From Ceratopteris richardii (taxonomy: Eukaryota; Streptophyta; Polypodiopsida; Polypodiales; Pteridaceae), in the NCBI GenBank assembly GCA_020310875.1, contig CM035408.1:147917407-147981406 (forward strand): a stretch of 64,000 bases of DNA. The letters are read 5' to 3'. The translations under genes were made by a program, and so were the position numbers. The notes beneath the pieces are model-generated. The model saw only the letters and a program-made list of their open reading frames with translations, made no database searches and was not told the DNA's origin. Below are positions 10,767 through 24,987 of the stretch, piece after piece (position 1 is the stretch's first letter; each line of letters begins with the position of its first letter).

Positions 10767-11468
10767 TGTTGGTGCATTTTATCCAAGCCTAGTGCTCCTC
10801 CTTCCTTAGCTTCATCTCCAATCAATTCATGTACCATATGTGCAATACAGATTGATTTTTCAAATCATCTTTGGAGTTCACTTCAACTGTTGTCTCAGGT
10901 TCATATCTCATTTTTAGTCAACCTTGATCATTAATTTCTCAGTGTGTACTTATTCTTTTGATGAGCTTTAAATTGGTATAGGTAAAGTGATAAGTCTATT
11001 TGCTTCATCTCAATTTCATCATATTTGGTTCATTATTATATGAGCTACATCTATTTGAAGTGACCTATGTATGCAGGTAGAGTATTCCTGAAAAGTCAGG
11101 ATAACACCCTTTTCTTAGTATAGTCTATTAGAATTCATCAAATTTGTTGCTTTAGATTCATCATATATCTAATCTAAAGTGTACAAAATGTCTCTGAATC
11201 GTTCTCAGCAGTCTATGATCTCTAAGTGAAATTCCAGAGTGCTTTTCATCCCAAAATAGCAAGTTTTTTATCATTTGTTTTGTGTCAACTCATCTGTTTT
11301 GATGACTCAATTTGAGATTGATCTTGGAAAGTACTAAGGAGGTATTGATGCATCATTAGCAATCTTAAGGTTCCTACTTAGCATCTCTAAATTTACCGTG
11401 GCAGGTGTAGAGTAGGTTTTTGCAACACCAGACTCATTCTTTGGAGGTATCCACCATCTCTTCTCATA
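10767..11468 (+). repeat. Copia B 5' LTR
   Basis: Starts TGTTGGTGCATTTTAT and ends one base before the primer site. The start is repeated at 15578 after the polypurine tract. Beyond the first ~40 bases the two LTRs align poorly, so the pair is old or rearranged. Confidence 0.7.
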
Positions 11469-14400
11469 GTGGTATCAGAGCATAATTGAATCAACATGGG
11501 AGATGGTTTTCCCTCTACCATTGACAAATTGGATAGGAACAACTACCCAGCTTGGTCTGTGAGGATGGAGGCCTACCTTCAAGGAAGAAATGTCTTTGGA
11601 TACAGATATGAGGATGAAGTCATGCAAACAATGAAAAGCAAAGGGCAACCATCACATGAAGAGCAAGAGAGACTTACAACTTGGTGTTTAGAGGATGCAC
11701 TATCCAAGTCCTATATTCTAAACTCAATCTCTAATTTTCTCTTATCTCATGTAAAAGGATGTAAGACCTCAAGGGAGACCTGGAATGCACTTGTTATCTT
11801 CTTCTCTTCAAATACTAGAGCAAGGAAGAATCAGCTATGGATGGAGTTTACTACCTTGAAGAAAAGCCCCAAGCAAAGTGTGACTGATTATGTCACCAAG
11901 TTGAAGGAGATCTCTGATCAATTAGGAAGCATTGGAGAGGTGATTGAAGAATAGCAAATCATAAGGCAAATCATCAATGGCATTAAATCTGATGACAAGT
12001 GAGAATCCTTCACAACTGCCATGGATCTATACATGGGCATGCAGGTGCCTGACCTCAACACTCTGATGGGCCAACGCTTTACACATGAAGCTCAAGAGGT
12101 AATCAAACTTCTGCCTTATACTCTGATAAATTTAAAGCTAAGGATAAATCAAAGTCCAAGAAGAATGAAGATGAAGGTAGCTCTTTCCAAGCCAACTTTA
12201 CAAGTATAGGAAAAGCTAGAGGAAGAGGCAGAGGAGGAAAGCAAGGTAGAAGGAGACCCCAAACATGTCAAACTTGCAACATATGTGGTTATTCTAATCA
12301 CAGTACTGAAGAATGTTATAGGAACCCAAGAAATTCCAGAGGAAGAGGATCCAATAGAGGTAGCTATGGATCAAATAGAGGTGGATACAATGGAGGATAC
12401 ACCAATGACTATCACAACAACAATAACAACTATCAAAGTGGATATAGAGGAAGGAAGGACTACAACAATTACACTGAGGATCAAAGTCAAGAAGACTCAC
12501 TTCTTCTCATGAACCTATCATTGAAGCAGGGTAAGGATGATGATCATGTCTTTTATATTGACTCAAGATGCTCCAATCATGTATCAAGAAATGTAGCATT
12601 GTTCTCTCACTTAGAAGATCCCAAGAACAAACATGAAGTGCAGACAGGTAAGGATACAAGGCATACAGTGGAAAAGATAGGTAATGTCAAGACATCAGAT
12701 GGCAATATGAATTTTCTAAGCAAGGTATTGTATGTACCTACAATAACCAAGAACTTGATAAGTGTTGGACAAATTGTGGAGAAAGGATCGCAGGTTAGAT
12801 TCACAAGACATGGAGCATATGTTGAAGACCCCAAGCAAGGATTCAGAAGGATAGCTAAAGGAGATAAGACTGGAAGACTCTTCACTTTTGAAGTCGAAGA
12901 CACCAAGAACATAGCATTGTTTAGCTATGGATCTCAAACACTCTCTAAATTAGAGGTATGACATAAAAGGCTTGCTCATATTGGTGAAAGACCTTGAAAC
13001 AAATATGCAAGGATCGAAGTGTACTTGGATTGCCCAATATCACAAAGCAACATATGATCTACAAGTGTGGAGCTTATCAATTTGGCAAGGCACAAAGACA
13101 ACCTTTCAACAGGAAAGGCTATATTCATCAAGAGCTATTGCTTTGATTGTAGTAGGTGGACAGTCCTATACTTTATGAAACATAAAGATGAAGCTTTCAA
13201 TTGTTTTAAAAGATATCTTTGCAATTGTAGAGAACCAAACAGGTAAATGTCTCAAGAGACTCAGATCAGATGGTGGTGGAGAATACTTCTCAAATGAGTT
13301 TGATGCTTTCCTTCAAGAAAGACGCATCAAAAGAGAGGTAAAAATCACGTACACACTTGAACTCAATGGAGTAGTTGAAAGGAGGAACATGACCATAGTT
13401 GAAGCAGCTCAATCTATAGTAAATGAAAAGAACCTACTTATTTATCTTTGGGTAGAGGCTGTATCAACAACCACATACCTTGTAAATAGAATTCCATCTA
13501 AATCTTTAGATGGTATGACTCCATGTGAAGTGTGGAATGGAAGAAGACCAAGCCTAGAGCATTGAAAAATCTTTGGATGTTTAGCCTATGCTCATATTCC
13601 TTCTCAAGTAAGAGGGAAATTGGATCCCAAGACAGAGAAGTGTGTTTTTATTGGATATGATCAAAATCAAAAGGGTTACAGATTGTATAATCCCACTAGC
13701 AAAGGCTTCTTAGTTAGTAGGGATGTAGTCTTTGATGAAAATAAATCTTGGTTTGATGATGACAGGAAAGTGAAGCTACCCTATGACTTGGAAGAAGTGT
13801 GCCCTTCTCTTCCAACAAAGGAGCCAAAGCATCATGAAGATAGTGATTCTGAAGATGACATGACAAATTTATAGAAATTGAAGGTATGGAAAAACAAAGG
13901 GAAAGCTAAGGTGCAAGATCTAGCTCAAGGTCCAAAAAGCTCTCTACAACCAATCAAAAGTTCAGTGAGAGAAAAGAAGAAACCAAAAAGATATGGATTT
14001 GATACATCCTTAGTCACAAAGCATTCAATCTACATGGCTAAGCACCTCAACCATGAAGAACCAACATCTTATGAAGAAGCTCAAAGCAAGAAGTGGAGAG
14101 AAGCAATGGATGAAGAAATGGAAGCTCTCATGGACAATGATACACGGGAACTTGCTCCTAGCAAACCATCAATGAAGGTAATTGGATCAAGGTGGATTTA
14201 TAAATTAAAAAAGAATCTAGATGGTAGTATCAATAGATATAAGGCAAGGTTAGTAGCCAAGGGTTTTGCTCAAACCCATGGAATAGACGATGAAGAGGCC
14301 TTCTCACTGTAGCTAAAATGCCTACCATTGCTGTATCTAGGAATTGGAAGCTCTATCAATTAGATGTAAAAAATGCATTTCTCAATGGATGGATCTTAGA

Positions 14401-15577
14401 AGAAGTTTATATGGCACAACCACCTGGTTATGAAGATGCACATCATCCCAATTATGTGTGCAAATTGAAAAAGGCCTTGTATGGTTTGAAGCAAGCTCCA
14501 AGAGCTTGGAATCACAGGTTAGTAACCTACTTGCAGAATCAATTATTCAAGGCTAGCAAAGCAAATACATCCTTATTCATCAAGAAGAATCGATCTGAAG
14601 TTATTTATCTTTGTGCATATGTTGATGATATCATAATTACAGGAAATGACATCAATCCTTCATACCCAAGATCAGTGAACTCAAGATCAGTGATCTTGGA
14701 CTTCTCACATATTTCCTTGGACTTGAACTTGTCTATGCAAATTCTAGTATTTACATCACTCAAAGGAATTATGTACATGACATGCTTTCCAAGTTTAAAA
14801 TGGAAAATACTAAGTGTGCAGGTGCACCCATGGAGATGAATCATAAGCTAAGTGCTTATGAGGGAGAATTCATTGAAGACATCACAAGCTATCAAAGCTT
14901 GGTAGGAAGCTTGAATTATGCAACTCTTAGAAGGGTGAACATATGCTATAGTGTTAGCATACTCAGTCAATTCATGCACAAGTCAAGGAAGCCACACATG
15001 GAAGCAACCAAGAGAGTGCTTGAATACTTGAAGGGCACCATCAATGAAGGACTCTTCTATCCATTCACATCAGAAATTGATCTCAAACTCTACTCAAATT
15101 TAGATTGGGCTAGATCAAAGGATGATAGGAAGAGTACATCAGGATACTTGTCTTTTGTAGGATCAAAGTTAATATCATGGTCTTCAAAAAAGCAACCAAT
15201 TGTTGCTCTATCATCTACTGAGGTTGAATATAGACGATTGGCCAATTCAAGACAAGAAGCAATGTGGTTGAAGTGTCTATACTCAAAATTGGGGTTACAC
15301 ACCTCAACTCCTCACATTTTTGGTGATAACACTAGCTCACTTCACTTAGCAAGTAATCTTATTTACCATGCTAGAACAAAGTATATTGAAGTTCACTATG
15401 ATCATGTAAGAGAGAAATTGTTAAGAAAGGATATTAAATTGTCCTATGTATCCCCTAATCTTCAATGTGCAGACATGTTGACTAAGCCATAGGATGGTAT
15501 CAAGTTCAAAGGCATGATTGGATTGATGGAAATCAAGGAAGAATTAAGAATCAAGCATGCTAGGCTTGAGGGGGAGT

Positions 15578-16890
15578 TTTTGGTGCATTTTATCAAGCCT
15601 AGTGCTTGATCATTTATCACCTTGATATGTATACTCTCAATGAGAGAAGCCATAAGAACAACCTCTTGTAAAAGTGATTACTTGAAAGGTAAATTCATAA
15701 AAAGTAAAAGGCAAAGAGAATCTTGTGACTTTGTTAGGTGCAAATCATGCATCTAAAGTTGGAGAAATCACTTAGATAATATTCCCCTATGTTGAAGGAA
15801 CTTTTAGGTAGAATCTCCCCAAAGTTTGAATTCAAAATCATCTATATAAACACTCAAAAAGAGTCACAAAACAGAGCTGATCCTTGTGCTACATTCAGAG
15901 GAGATTTTGACCAAGTATTTTTTGGTGCCATTAAACCCGAGCTCACATACTTGGTTAACTAGCTTATGCATAACTTATTGGCATAACCTATGAAAGGCTT
16001 CATATGATCAGCCTCTTGTAAAAGTACTTCACAATTATCCTTGTATAAGTGGATTACACCCACGAGGAGTTAGGAAGCTCTAAATCACATATCACTTGGT
16101 TGTTAAGCAATGAGAGAATCTATCCTATATGTTAGCATTCACCTTTTTAGGTAAAAGTTTGAATTTGAATTCAAACTTTGGCTCCAAGTTCAACTATAAG
16201 AAGAGGATCTAAAAGGCGCATATCTCGACCTTGAGAGATGATTTTGGAAGACAATCATTGTGAAGTGAGAGCTCACAGCATAGCTCATTCGCCTCTCACA
16301 CGTTGAGCAATGCTTGATTGCCAATGGCATTGTATTTTACATGTTTTAGTACATATATGATCATCACATTCTCATTCTACTTCTCTGTTATAACTCCATC
16401 AGAACAATGATCTTCTCATAGCTTGTTCTCAGTGTGTGGTTGATCATCTGCAATGATTTAAAGCATGATAGAATCAGCATACTGGCTATTACAATATTGT
16501 AAAGTTTCATTAGCATTGCTTCTCAGGATTGTCAAATATTAGCATATCTTTTCTCACTGGTATGATAATTGTAGCAACCCGTAAATGTTGGGATGGAGCT
16601 ATGACTTGCTTAAATTCTTTCTCTGCATGTAGTCCATCATTTTTTATGAAATCACTCATGATTGTTAGCTTAATAAGTTAATTAGAGTTCCCCAGAAGGA
16701 ATTAAGTCAATTGCTGTTGTGCTCAGAGAATTGTTCAAAACACTGAACATGTGTAAGAACAAAAATAACAAGTTTTTTGTTCTTGCATCAACTTCAACAT
16801 ATCTGTTTTGATCCATTGATTGTTGGATCATCCTCTGAGCAACCTCAAATTCATGGAATTTGAGCTCCCCTTTTCTCCTTTTACATGTTT
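15578..16890 (+). repeat. Copia B 3' LTR region
   Basis: No genes here. It begins with the LTR start word TTGGTGCATTTTATCAAGCC and contains GTTTGAATTTGAATTCAAAC near 16158, a word also found in the copia C LTR. The boundary with the copia D LTR is placed at about 16890 only by inference. Confidence 0.55.
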
Positions 16891-19800
16891 AAAGCACTAT
16901 GTTTTTACATTGTTAAATTGCCCATAAAAAACTTTAGAAAAATTACAATAAATGAGCATAAATAAAAGAACTCTTCAATGGACATTTTTTGACAATAATC
17001 CAAACGATAGAATTTTGATGTAGATCAAATCCACCTCAAGCATAGTGTAAGCTTGATGTTTCAAAAGGTCCCCCTAAAGCTAAATTATGCTTGATTCTTC
17101 ATTCTATAATAGGTTGAATACCTTCCATTGATTTAAATCTGCAAAGCTTTATTCCATCAAGTGCCTTCGTCATCATATCTGCTACTTGCTTTTCACTTGG
17201 AACAAAAGAAATGTCAATCTCATTGCCATGAGATTCTCCTTTGATGAAGTGGTAAAGAACCTCTATGTGTTTGGTTCTTGCATTGAAAATAGGGTTTGCT
17301 GCTAGATGCATGGAACTTACATTATCTCCAAATATGTGAGGTTTGAACTCACAAGTCCCAAATCTGTATACAATGCTTTTAATCATATTCCCTCTTGAGT
17401 TTCTATGGTCAAACCTATATACTCTGCTTTAGTTGAGGATAAATTAATTGATGGTTGCTTCTTGGGACTCCATGACAGTAGCTTTGAACCTGCAAATGCT
17501 AAGTAACTAGAGGTACTTCTTCTATCATCCTTAGCTCATGACAAATCTACATCTTAATAGATTTTGATATCCAAATTTGAAGAGTAAGGATAGAATATAC
17601 CTTCATTGATTGTAACTTTATGGTACATAAGTACTCTCTTAGCTACATCCATGTGCGGGCTTCTTGGTGAGTGCATTAATTGGCTTAGCTCTCCTACACT
17701 ATATGAAATATCTACCCCTGTATGAGTAGAATATATCAAGCTACCTACCAAGCTTTCATACTCTTTAATGCCTTCAATTCTCTCACCTTCATAAACACTA
17801 AGTTTATGATTCATCTCCTCTAGGTTTAGTGTTCTCCATTTTGAACTTAAGAAGTAGATCCTGAATGTATCTCCTCTGAGTCAAATACATTCCTTCGTCT
17901 ATGTATATGACCTACATACCTAGGAAGAATGTGATCTCACCTAAATCATTGATTTTGAACTCCTCTTGCATGTGTCTCTTGATCCTTTGAATGCCATTCA
18001 AATCATCATCTATCACAATTATGTCATCTACATATACACATAGATAGATAAAGTCATTGTGATGCCTTTTGATGGATATAGAAGGATCTGAGCTGCTAGG
18101 TCTAAACCCTTGATCTTGAAGGTATGTAACCAACATGTAATTACAAGCTTTGGGAGCTTGTTTCAATGCATACAATGATTTCTCAAGTATGCAAACATAA
18201 GATGTATGATTAGGGTTTTCAAAACATGGAGGTTGTGAGATGTATACCTCTTCAGTTACCCAACCATTTAGAAATGCATTTTTTACATCAAGTTGGAGGA
18301 ATCTCCAATTTCTTGCAGCAAGTACACTTATCAATGTTCTGATTGCAGTCATCTTTGCAATTGGTATAAATGTTTCCTCATAGTCTATACCATGATTTTG
18401 TGAGCATCCTTTGGCAAGTAAACTTGCCTTGTACTTGAAAATTGATCCATTTGATTTTTTTTTTTGACTTTACATACCCATCTGCAACCAATGACCTTTT
18501 GATTGGGTGACATTTGAACCAAATCCCAAGTGTCCATGTCCTTCAATGCATCTATTTCTTCTTTCATGACTTTTTTGCAATTATGGTTTCCCTTTGCCTA
18601 TTCATAGGTTGAGGGTTCTTTTGGAATTGATTCCTTTGCCAAATATATTGAATACTTTTTAACAAATGCGGAATCATATCCATACCTTTCTGGTTGTTTC
18701 TTCTCCCTTGTTGATCTTATAGGGGCTTTCTTGGAGCATTCTCGACATTCTTGCATCTTTGCTTTGCCTCTTGACTTCCATAGTTTGTAATCATTTTGCA
18801 TCTCATCTTGGTCATCACTTGTATCACTTCTTGTATCCTAGACCCATGTATCATGCTTGCTTCCTAATTGATCAGAATTAGAATCAAGATCATATGGTAG
18901 AGTTACCTTTTGTTTGTCTTCATCATACCAAGGCTTGTGTTCTTGAAACACAACATCCCTACTTGTAGTGGATTGCTTGGTTGAAGGATTGTAGAACCTG
19001 TAACCCATCTGAGTTGAGTCATACCCAATAAACATTGCCTTTGTTGCCCTTTCATCTAGCTTACCTCTTATTTGTGATGGTACATGAACATAAGCTAAAC
19101 AACCAAACACATTGCAATGTCCAAGACTAGTTTTTCTTCCATGCCGTGCTTCATAAGGAGTCATACCTTGAGGTGATTTGGATTGTAGTCTATTGACAAA
19201 GTACACAATAGTTGAAATAGACTCTGCCCATAGATAATGTGGCAACCTCTTCTCTTCATGCATTGTTCTGACTAATCCAACCAATGTCTTGTTTCTTCTT
19301 TATGTAATTCCATTTAGTTGAGGAGAGTACATGGTAGTCACTTCCCTCTTGATACCTTTATCCTACAAGAAATCATCAAATTCCTTGAAGAAGTATTCTC
19401 CCCCTCCATCAGATCTGAGCTTTTTGAGTGATCTACCTGTATGGTCCTCCACATGTGCTAGATACTTTTTGAAGCAATCAAACACTTCATTCTTAATTTT
19501 GATAAAGTACAGAATAGTCCATCTACTATGATCATCAATAAATGAGACATAATACCTTGAGCTTGCCAATGAAGGTTCTTGACTTGGTCCACACACATCA
19601 ATGTGTACTAAGTTCAAAATGTTGTTGTGGATGTAGCCTTTATGGATGAATGGTTGTCTTTTTGCCTTCTCAATCCGACATGCATCACATCTGTTGATCA
19701 TGTGCTGCTTTGATATGTTTGGAAGCCCTAGAACACTTTGGTCGCTACATATCTCCTTCAAGGTTCTTTCATTCACATGAGCAAGTCTCTTATGGTACAC

Positions 19801-21975
19801 TTCAAGCTCACTTAGGGTTTGAGACCCAAAGTTGAGCTATGTTCTTGGTTTCTCCTACTTCAAAAGTAAAGATCCTACCATGGTTCTCACTTTCGTCTAT
19901 CTTCTTGAAGCCTTGACATGGATCTTCCACAAAAGATCCATGTTGCATGAACCTAACTTGCAAGACTTTTTCAACTATTTTGCCTATACTTATTAGGTTT
20001 TAAGTGATAGTGGATACATAGCAAACCTTACTCAAAATGTTTGTCCTACCCTTGGAAGCTTTGACATTACCAATCTTCTCCACATTGTGCTTAGTATCAT
20101 CCACTGTTTGTACTTTATGTCTATTCTTTGGACTTTCCAAGTTAGATAGAAGAGTAATGTTGCTTGCAGCATGCTTTGAACATCTTGAATCTATGTAGAA
20201 CAAACGATAATGTTTTTTACCTTCTTTGTGGCTTAGATTCATTAGAAGCAATGAATCTTCACGTGGTTGATCTTCTGAATAATTGTTGAAGTCCATTCTA
20301 TTGTGACTTCTATTGTTGTTGTTGAAGTTGTTTCCACCTCTACCTCTAGTGTTGCCATATCCACCTCTTCCAATTTTTGGGTCTTTCCATTGCACCAAAA
20401 ATTCTAAGCAAAAACGTTGGTCTTATCACATATGGCACGAACATTATGGCCTTTAGTTTTGTCATGCTTTGGTCCTTTCTTCTTCCTTTCCACTTGCTCT
20501 TGCTTGCAAAGTTGGGTTGGGAAGTCTCCTCTTGATCCTTTTCCTTCTTCTTTCCTTTCAGTTTCTTGTCCTTCTTATCTTCATATAGAGTACTAGTTGA
20601 ATTACCATGATAGGAGTTACCTTCCTTTATGCTATTGTTGGCCTCTTGATTGAAGAGTTTTGCAAGAAAGATGTTGAAGTCTGGGGTTTGCATATCCATG
20701 ATGAGATCATAAGCCATGGTGAAGGATTGCCATTGCTTATCACTTCTAATTCCATTTAGAATCTGCCCCATGATGGCCTCTTCTTCAATCATATCTCCAA
20801 TGAATGCTAACTAATTTGCAACCTCCTTGACCTTGGTAACAAATTTTGTGATAGTTTTTTTACGTGTCTTCTTCATTTGGTTGAACTCATTCCAAAGATG
20901 ATTCTTTCTTGCTTTAATACTAGCAGAAAAGAAAGTCTTTAGGGTATCCCAAGTCTCTTGAGATGTCTTGCATCCTCTAATATGTGGTAATAAAAAATCA
21001 GAGATAGAGTTTAGTATGCATGACCTTGCTTGAGCATCCCTTGCACACCAAAGTGTGAACTTATCTGTCTCCTCTTGTGTAGGTCCTCCTTTCGATCTTG
21101 GAGTAGGCATAGCTTCATCACCTGCTACAATTCCATAAAGATTTCTACCTTCGAAATATGCATACATTCTGATTTTCCAAGCCGCATAGTTGTGTCTATC
21201 AAACTTCTCAATCATTGAGGGAAAGCCACCACCCCATCTCGATCTAACTCTGATACCACTAAAAGAACTTGGAGAAGCTCGTAGGAGGTAGAAAAGTGAG
21301 TTGCAAAGTGACAAAGTTTGGTCCAACCAACCAGCACAAGACGAGCCCTTGAGCTTATTGAGACTCGAATAGAACTTATAGGCATGTGGTAAGTGCAATA
21401 AAATCCACTATGTACTTTGGAGTATCAAGGAGAAAGATTTGATACAAAAGAGATAGGTTTGCACATCGACTAGCTCAAAAAACTTGTTATCTTTGGATGA
21501 AACAATCAACTTCAAATGCTCATAGTAGCCAGCATGATTACAATTTAAAATTTTCCTTTTGAAGGAATGATACACATAGGGTTGAGTGTCTAAAATGCAC
21601 AATAATACAAGTAATAAGTAAGATATGCTTCTGGAATGAACTTTATACTCAATAGAGGTACCCCATATTTTTCAGGGCTACATAGAGATAGACCTCGAGA
21701 CAATAAAATTGATATTTCTCCAAATCTAATAAACCAAATGCTATGAAAATTAGTAGCATACACTAGACATTGATATCTTTCCAATGAACATTGAATTATC
21801 TAAATTCAACCTCTATAGAGAGAGCATAAGCCTCTACAAGTTCAATATTCTTGAAGAAGATGGTGCAAAGAAATGAAGGAGCAAGACAATGATGGCCAAA
21901 AGTGTATGTATGTTGCTTCCATGTAATGTACAAGTTATTTGAAGTCTTTATATAGATTTGTGAAGTGCTCCAAAA
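16890..21975 (-). mobile_element. Copia D: near full-length but decayed Ty1/copia element
   Basis: Fossil on the minus strand. Read right to left: 5' LTR (21260 to about 21975); primer site TGGTATCAGAGT (21258-21247); gag (about 21235-20000); protease (about 20230); pre-integrase and integrase (about 19800-18840); reverse transcriptase (about 18570-17910, with [14 protein letters not shown] and YVDDIIV); RNase H (about 17815-17100); polypurine tract (17079-17067); and part of the 3' LTR. About ten breaks. Its right end sits inside gypsy sequence. Confidence 0.83.
21260..21975 (-). repeat. Copia D 5' LTR
   Basis: Non-coding stretch to the right of the primer site. On the minus strand CTATATAAAG near 21955-21946 is a likely TATA box. 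The outer boundary is inferred from where gypsy coding similarity resumes, near 21976. Confidence 0.6.
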
Positions 21976-24900
21976 CTTCTACAAGTGGATTTTGGCTTTG
22001 ATCATATGATCTGGAATAAAATGTCCTCCTACAATGCCCTGGTGCGCAATTTCTAGTATTCTCAAGTATTCATTCTCATGGATGCATTGCCTCAGGTATC
22101 CATCTCTCTCATATTTGAACACATTGTCTCCAATGAGTTTGTAGTCCTAAGACTCCTTCTCTAGACTTCAAGGTCTTGCTAAAGTCATCTATGGTGGAAA
22201 AGTCTTTGTTCATAAAAATTCCACTAAGGGACTACTCCAATCTGGTATTAAAGACAACTGGTACAACGTGGCATGTTCTAGTGGATGTATGTTAATACAA
22301 GTTGTGCAATCCTTGCACATCCTATAGAACTCTGCTTCTGTAGTTGGCCAATATACTCCCAATCTTTGCAGAGTCCATAGGGTTCACTATTTCGAATAGT
22401 GTTGCTTGAATGCACCTACATGTGCTAACTGCAAACCATTTTTGGTACTCTGGTTCTTCCACACAATAGGTAAGAATTTCTTGATCATAGTGTTTGTAAA
22501 TACTTCCTCCTAATATTTGATATCTTTGTGATTTGACTACTTCCTCTTCCCTAGTCTTGATTATGGGATTCTTAGGTCCAAAAGAGAGGATAGGGACCAA
22601 CTTTTTAGCCCAATCTAGAACTAGCTCTAGATTGAACAAGCAGGCATGTGGCAATTCATCAGGTATTCCTTGTGGGGCCTCTCCAAAGATTAGTTGTGAA
22701 AGATGATCTACCCTAAGGTAGGTCGTTCCTTTCTTGACACTACTTCAAAATCATATTCCGTTAGTAAGATACCATCTTACTAGCCTACCCATATTGCAAG
22801 GCTTGTTAACTAGATAGAGCAATGCTTGGTAGTCTATAAACAACTATCCAGTGTTGTGAAAATCAGGGCTGAGTACAATTACTATTTTAGTTCATTGAAT
22901 GAGGTTTCACATGCCTCACTCAACTCAAAGTTAGTCAAGAGACTATACAAAGGCTTTGCAATAATAGCATACATGTGGATAAAGCATCTATAATATCCAC
23001 AATGTCCCATAAATGCTTGCACTTCTTTGATTGTCCTAGGCCTAGGCAATTTCAATACTGCTCATACTTTATCCTTCTTGGTCGACATACCATCTTGGAC
23101 ACAATGTGGCCTAAAATTTTTCCTTGTCTAACCATGAAGACATTCTTTTTTGGGTTCAGGCACACTTGGTAATCTCTACATTTATCGAAGATTTTCCTTA
23201 GTTCAGGATGTGTGTTTGTCTTATTTGGGAATGGGCACACAATTCATCCACATAGACCTCTAGATTCATCCCTAAAAAACTCTTGAACACATGACAAATT
23301 AAACATTGAAATATAGCAGGTGCATTGGTGAGATCAAAGGGCATCACTCTAAATGCAAAGATACCCCATTTTGTAGTGAAAGCCATTTTATGTTGGTCTT
23401 TAGGGGCTATGGGTGCTTGATTGTAACCCAAAAACCCATCAAGGAAACTATAGACTTCCTTGCATGCTATTCATCCAAGTAAATGTTCCGTGATTCACAA
23501 TGGATAGCTATCTCGTATGGTAACAATGTTAATCTTGTTCTAGTTAATGCATACACATAACTTCCCATTCTTCTTAGGGACTACCACAATGGGGGATACC
23601 CACTCTATATGCTCTATTTCATAAATGAATCTTGCTGCAATCAACTGATCAATCTCTTCTTTTATCTTTGTTGCATAGTTGTCATTGTATATGTAAGGCT
23701 TGTGTTTGGTAGGCTTGGTCTCTTGGGTCATGGGGATCCTATGGGAACAAATGTCTGGATCCACTCCTTTCAGATCTTTGTAGCTCCATGTGAACACATC
23801 TCTATACTCTCTTACTAGTGCGATCAATTCTTGCTCCTATCTTCACTTAGGTCATGTCCTATGTATGTACATTTTTCTTCTCCTTCTTCTACTATAACTA
23901 CAGTCTTCTTGGTTTTTTCTCTGTGATCATAACCCTCTCCTATGAGAGCTTCTCATTTGGGCATTTTCACCATGATTCTTTGGTCCTTGACCTCAAAATT
24001 CTTATAATTTTTTGGCACTTCAAATAGTAATTCTTTATCTTCATCTCGTGTGGGAGACTTCCTTTGCTCCTTCTTCTTCTTTTCAAGCTTGGTTTTAGCT
24101 AGTTGAGTTAGCATCTTCTCTTGATGAAACTCAACTTGATCAGGGTTTTTGTCTTATACCAAGTATAGATATTCCTCCTTTGAAGAGCAAAATGGATCCA
24201 TGATGATGGACTCTGAGTCCTCATCACTTACTCCTGTTGGCTTTGTAGTTGCATCATCACGTTGCTCCATAATAGGCTTAGACAATAAGTGTTCTATAAT
24301 GAAGACTGAGATATCATAACCACCCTCATCACAATGGGGAGTTCATTGTTCCTTGTTCATTGCTATGTAAATGGTGGCTAATATATCTACCCATATGTGG
24401 GGTTCAAATTCTTCATTCGTAAACACTACTAGCACATAGGCTAGGTCTTGGATGGTTCATGGGCGTTGTTCCTTACCTAAGTCCCTGGCTTCTAATCTTT
24501 GCTGTTCATTTGCTGCTACTTTACACATCCATAAGTGATTGTCCTCATGCAACCATGATGGTTCTGATCCAATGGATTGCACAGAATCCATATTGTCGAT
24601 TGTTCTATGGATGGTATTCCAATGCAATGGTGGGATGTCTCTATGGGAATAATCTTTGAGATTAAATTTGGTGGTTACTTCTAGGTGTTGCAAATACAAA
24701 GAATTGGTTTCCCAATCCTGCACTATTTGTAGCTGCCTCATGAAGGGTCATCCCAAGATCATGTCATAGGCATGGTTCCTTCCAAACTCACATATGGCAA
24801 AGGTGTGCTCAAACTCAACACCACAAGTGGTGAGAGTAATCCCCTCTAGCAAACCCAAAGGCTTCTCTATGTGGCCATCTGCCATTTGTAACTTCACTCT

Positions 24901-24987
24901 CGTAGGTCTTAGAGCTAGTTTGCCCCATCTCTTCCATAAAGAAGTGGTGGCAATGGCCACTGCTGCTCATAAGTCTAGAATGGCCTT
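21976..24987 (-). mobile_element. Ty3/gypsy remnant (protease, reverse transcriptase, RNase H, integrase zinc region)
   Basis: Fossil on the minus strand. Aspartic protease region about 24960-24500 (LQMADGHIEKPLGLLEGI, then YDMILG). Reverse transcriptase about 23830-23050 (VSPIVVVPKKNGKLCVCIN, then AFTTKWGIFAFRVMPFDLTN). RNase H and linker about 23050-22650, then H2C2-type integrase N-terminal segments about 22540-21980. The wording fits the Tat/Athila-like side of plant gypsy elements. Gag and LTRs are not seen. Copia D cuts in at the left and element E at the right. Many breaks; old. Confidence 0.8.

Larger units (their letters stand above)
10767..16890 (+). mobile_element. Copia B: near full-length but decayed Ty1/copia element
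   Basis: Fossil with all parts in order. The 5' LTR is 10767-11468, the primer site TGGTATCAGAGC 11470-11481 and gag starts at 11496 (MGDGFPSTIDKLDRNNYP). A knuckle (CNICGYSNHSTEECY, about 12270), protease (about 12550), integrase (about 12960-13740), reverse transcriptase (about 14090-14780) and RNase H (about 14900-15490) follow. The polypurine tract GAGGGGGAG is at about 15568-15576 and the 3' LTR starts at 15578. The right end near 16890 is uncertain. About ten breaks. It is a relative of copia C. Confidence 0.85.
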